Positions 63,862-64,000 of a DNA stretch of 64,000 nucleotides are shown piece by piece (within the stretch, counting starts at the first letter, position 1; every line of letters starts with the position of its first letter). Source of the stretch: an uncultured Pontibacter sp. Its GTDB lineage: Bacteria > Bacteroidota > Bacteroidia > Cytophagales > Hymenobacteraceae. The notes beneath the pieces were generated by a model. It saw only the letters and a program-made list of their open reading frames with translations, did not search any database and was not told the DNA's origin. Position numbers and translations under genes: made by a program. The stretch spans positions 1 through 64,000 of the forward strand of contig NZ_CANLMZ010000010.1 in assembly GCF_947492645.1 (NCBI RefSeq), read 5' to 3'.

Positions 63862-64000
63862 GTTTCTTTACCTGCCCTGCTTCCTGTATTTTTACAAGTT
63901 ATAAAGGTATGTTTTAAACATTAAATTCTCTTACTGAGTAATTATGCTTAGCTTTACCTTAAGCCTGTCCTGTATTAAAAAGGGCATTTTTACTTCGCCC

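Overview
The window reads as a chromosomal segment of a Bacteroidota bacterium, most likely order Cytophagales and probably a Pontibacter/Hymenobacter-type genus (inference). The support is the TAnnTTTG promoter -7 element ahead of many genes, a PorT/PorE-like type IX secretion locus beside menG, a large TonB receptor with a DUF4249 lipoprotein, an isolated atpD-atpC pair, and a MetRS with a fused C-terminal tRNA-binding domain. Gene density is high and most transcription units end in strong inverted repeats. No phage, insertion sequence, CRISPR array or rRNA was found; the only RNA gene is tRNA-Gln(UUG).

Layout. 1-5.0 kb: a lipoprotein and a YheT hydrolase, then a minus-strand block (glycosyltransferase-sigma factor, a small membrane protein, rsmG, DUF4269). 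5.2-13.2 kb: tgt, an LptF/G permease with an EamA transporter, ispE, a DegT aminotransferase, a trans-sulfuration enzyme and a PaaE-like reductase. 13.3-15.3 kb: a small accessory patch (SUKH protein, HigB/HigA-like toxin-antitoxin, GNAT). 15.3-26 kb: atpC/atpD, purL, tRNA-Gln, prs, rplY, pth, an MFS transporter and an orphan GAF histidine kinase. 26-34 kb: metG, small proteins, msrB, typA and an S41 protease. 34-41 kb: a four-gene outer-membrane operon (secreted protein, STN/TonB receptor, DUF4249 lipoprotein, MG2-type protein). 41.6-50 kb: a lipoprotein with a kinase-like motif pair, then menG-porT-SDR and two TPR/PD40 proteins, one with OmpA. 50-64 kb: engB, a TonB-C protein, DUF5606, fbp, aspartate kinase, enoyl-CoA hydratase, a Fur/PerR regulator with 2-Cys peroxiredoxin, fluC with a methyltransferase and GNAT, kdtA-rsgA, an SDR, a fasciclin lipoprotein and a cyclophilin.

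The strongest unexplained signal is not a gene. It is a heptamer, AAGTATA (TATACTT on the other strand), that I count by eye about 130 times against roughly 11 expected from base composition. It lies inside genes in all reading frames, between genes and in at least one terminator stem. It is absent from highly expressed genes such as atpD, typA and the peroxiredoxin gene and from the toxin-antitoxin patch, and is piled up in kdtA (seven copies in 314 bp). It behaves like an interspersed DNA-level signal, comparable in form to uptake sequences or HIP1, though its role is unknown.

Other items worth attention are the putative FAM20/HipA-like kinase motifs in the 41.6 kb lipoprotein, a Tgt lacking its zinc-binding cysteines, an inverted pair of REP-like hairpins at 56.0-56.2 kb, a candidate operator at the perR-like gene, and a histone-H1-like tail on a DUF5606 protein.
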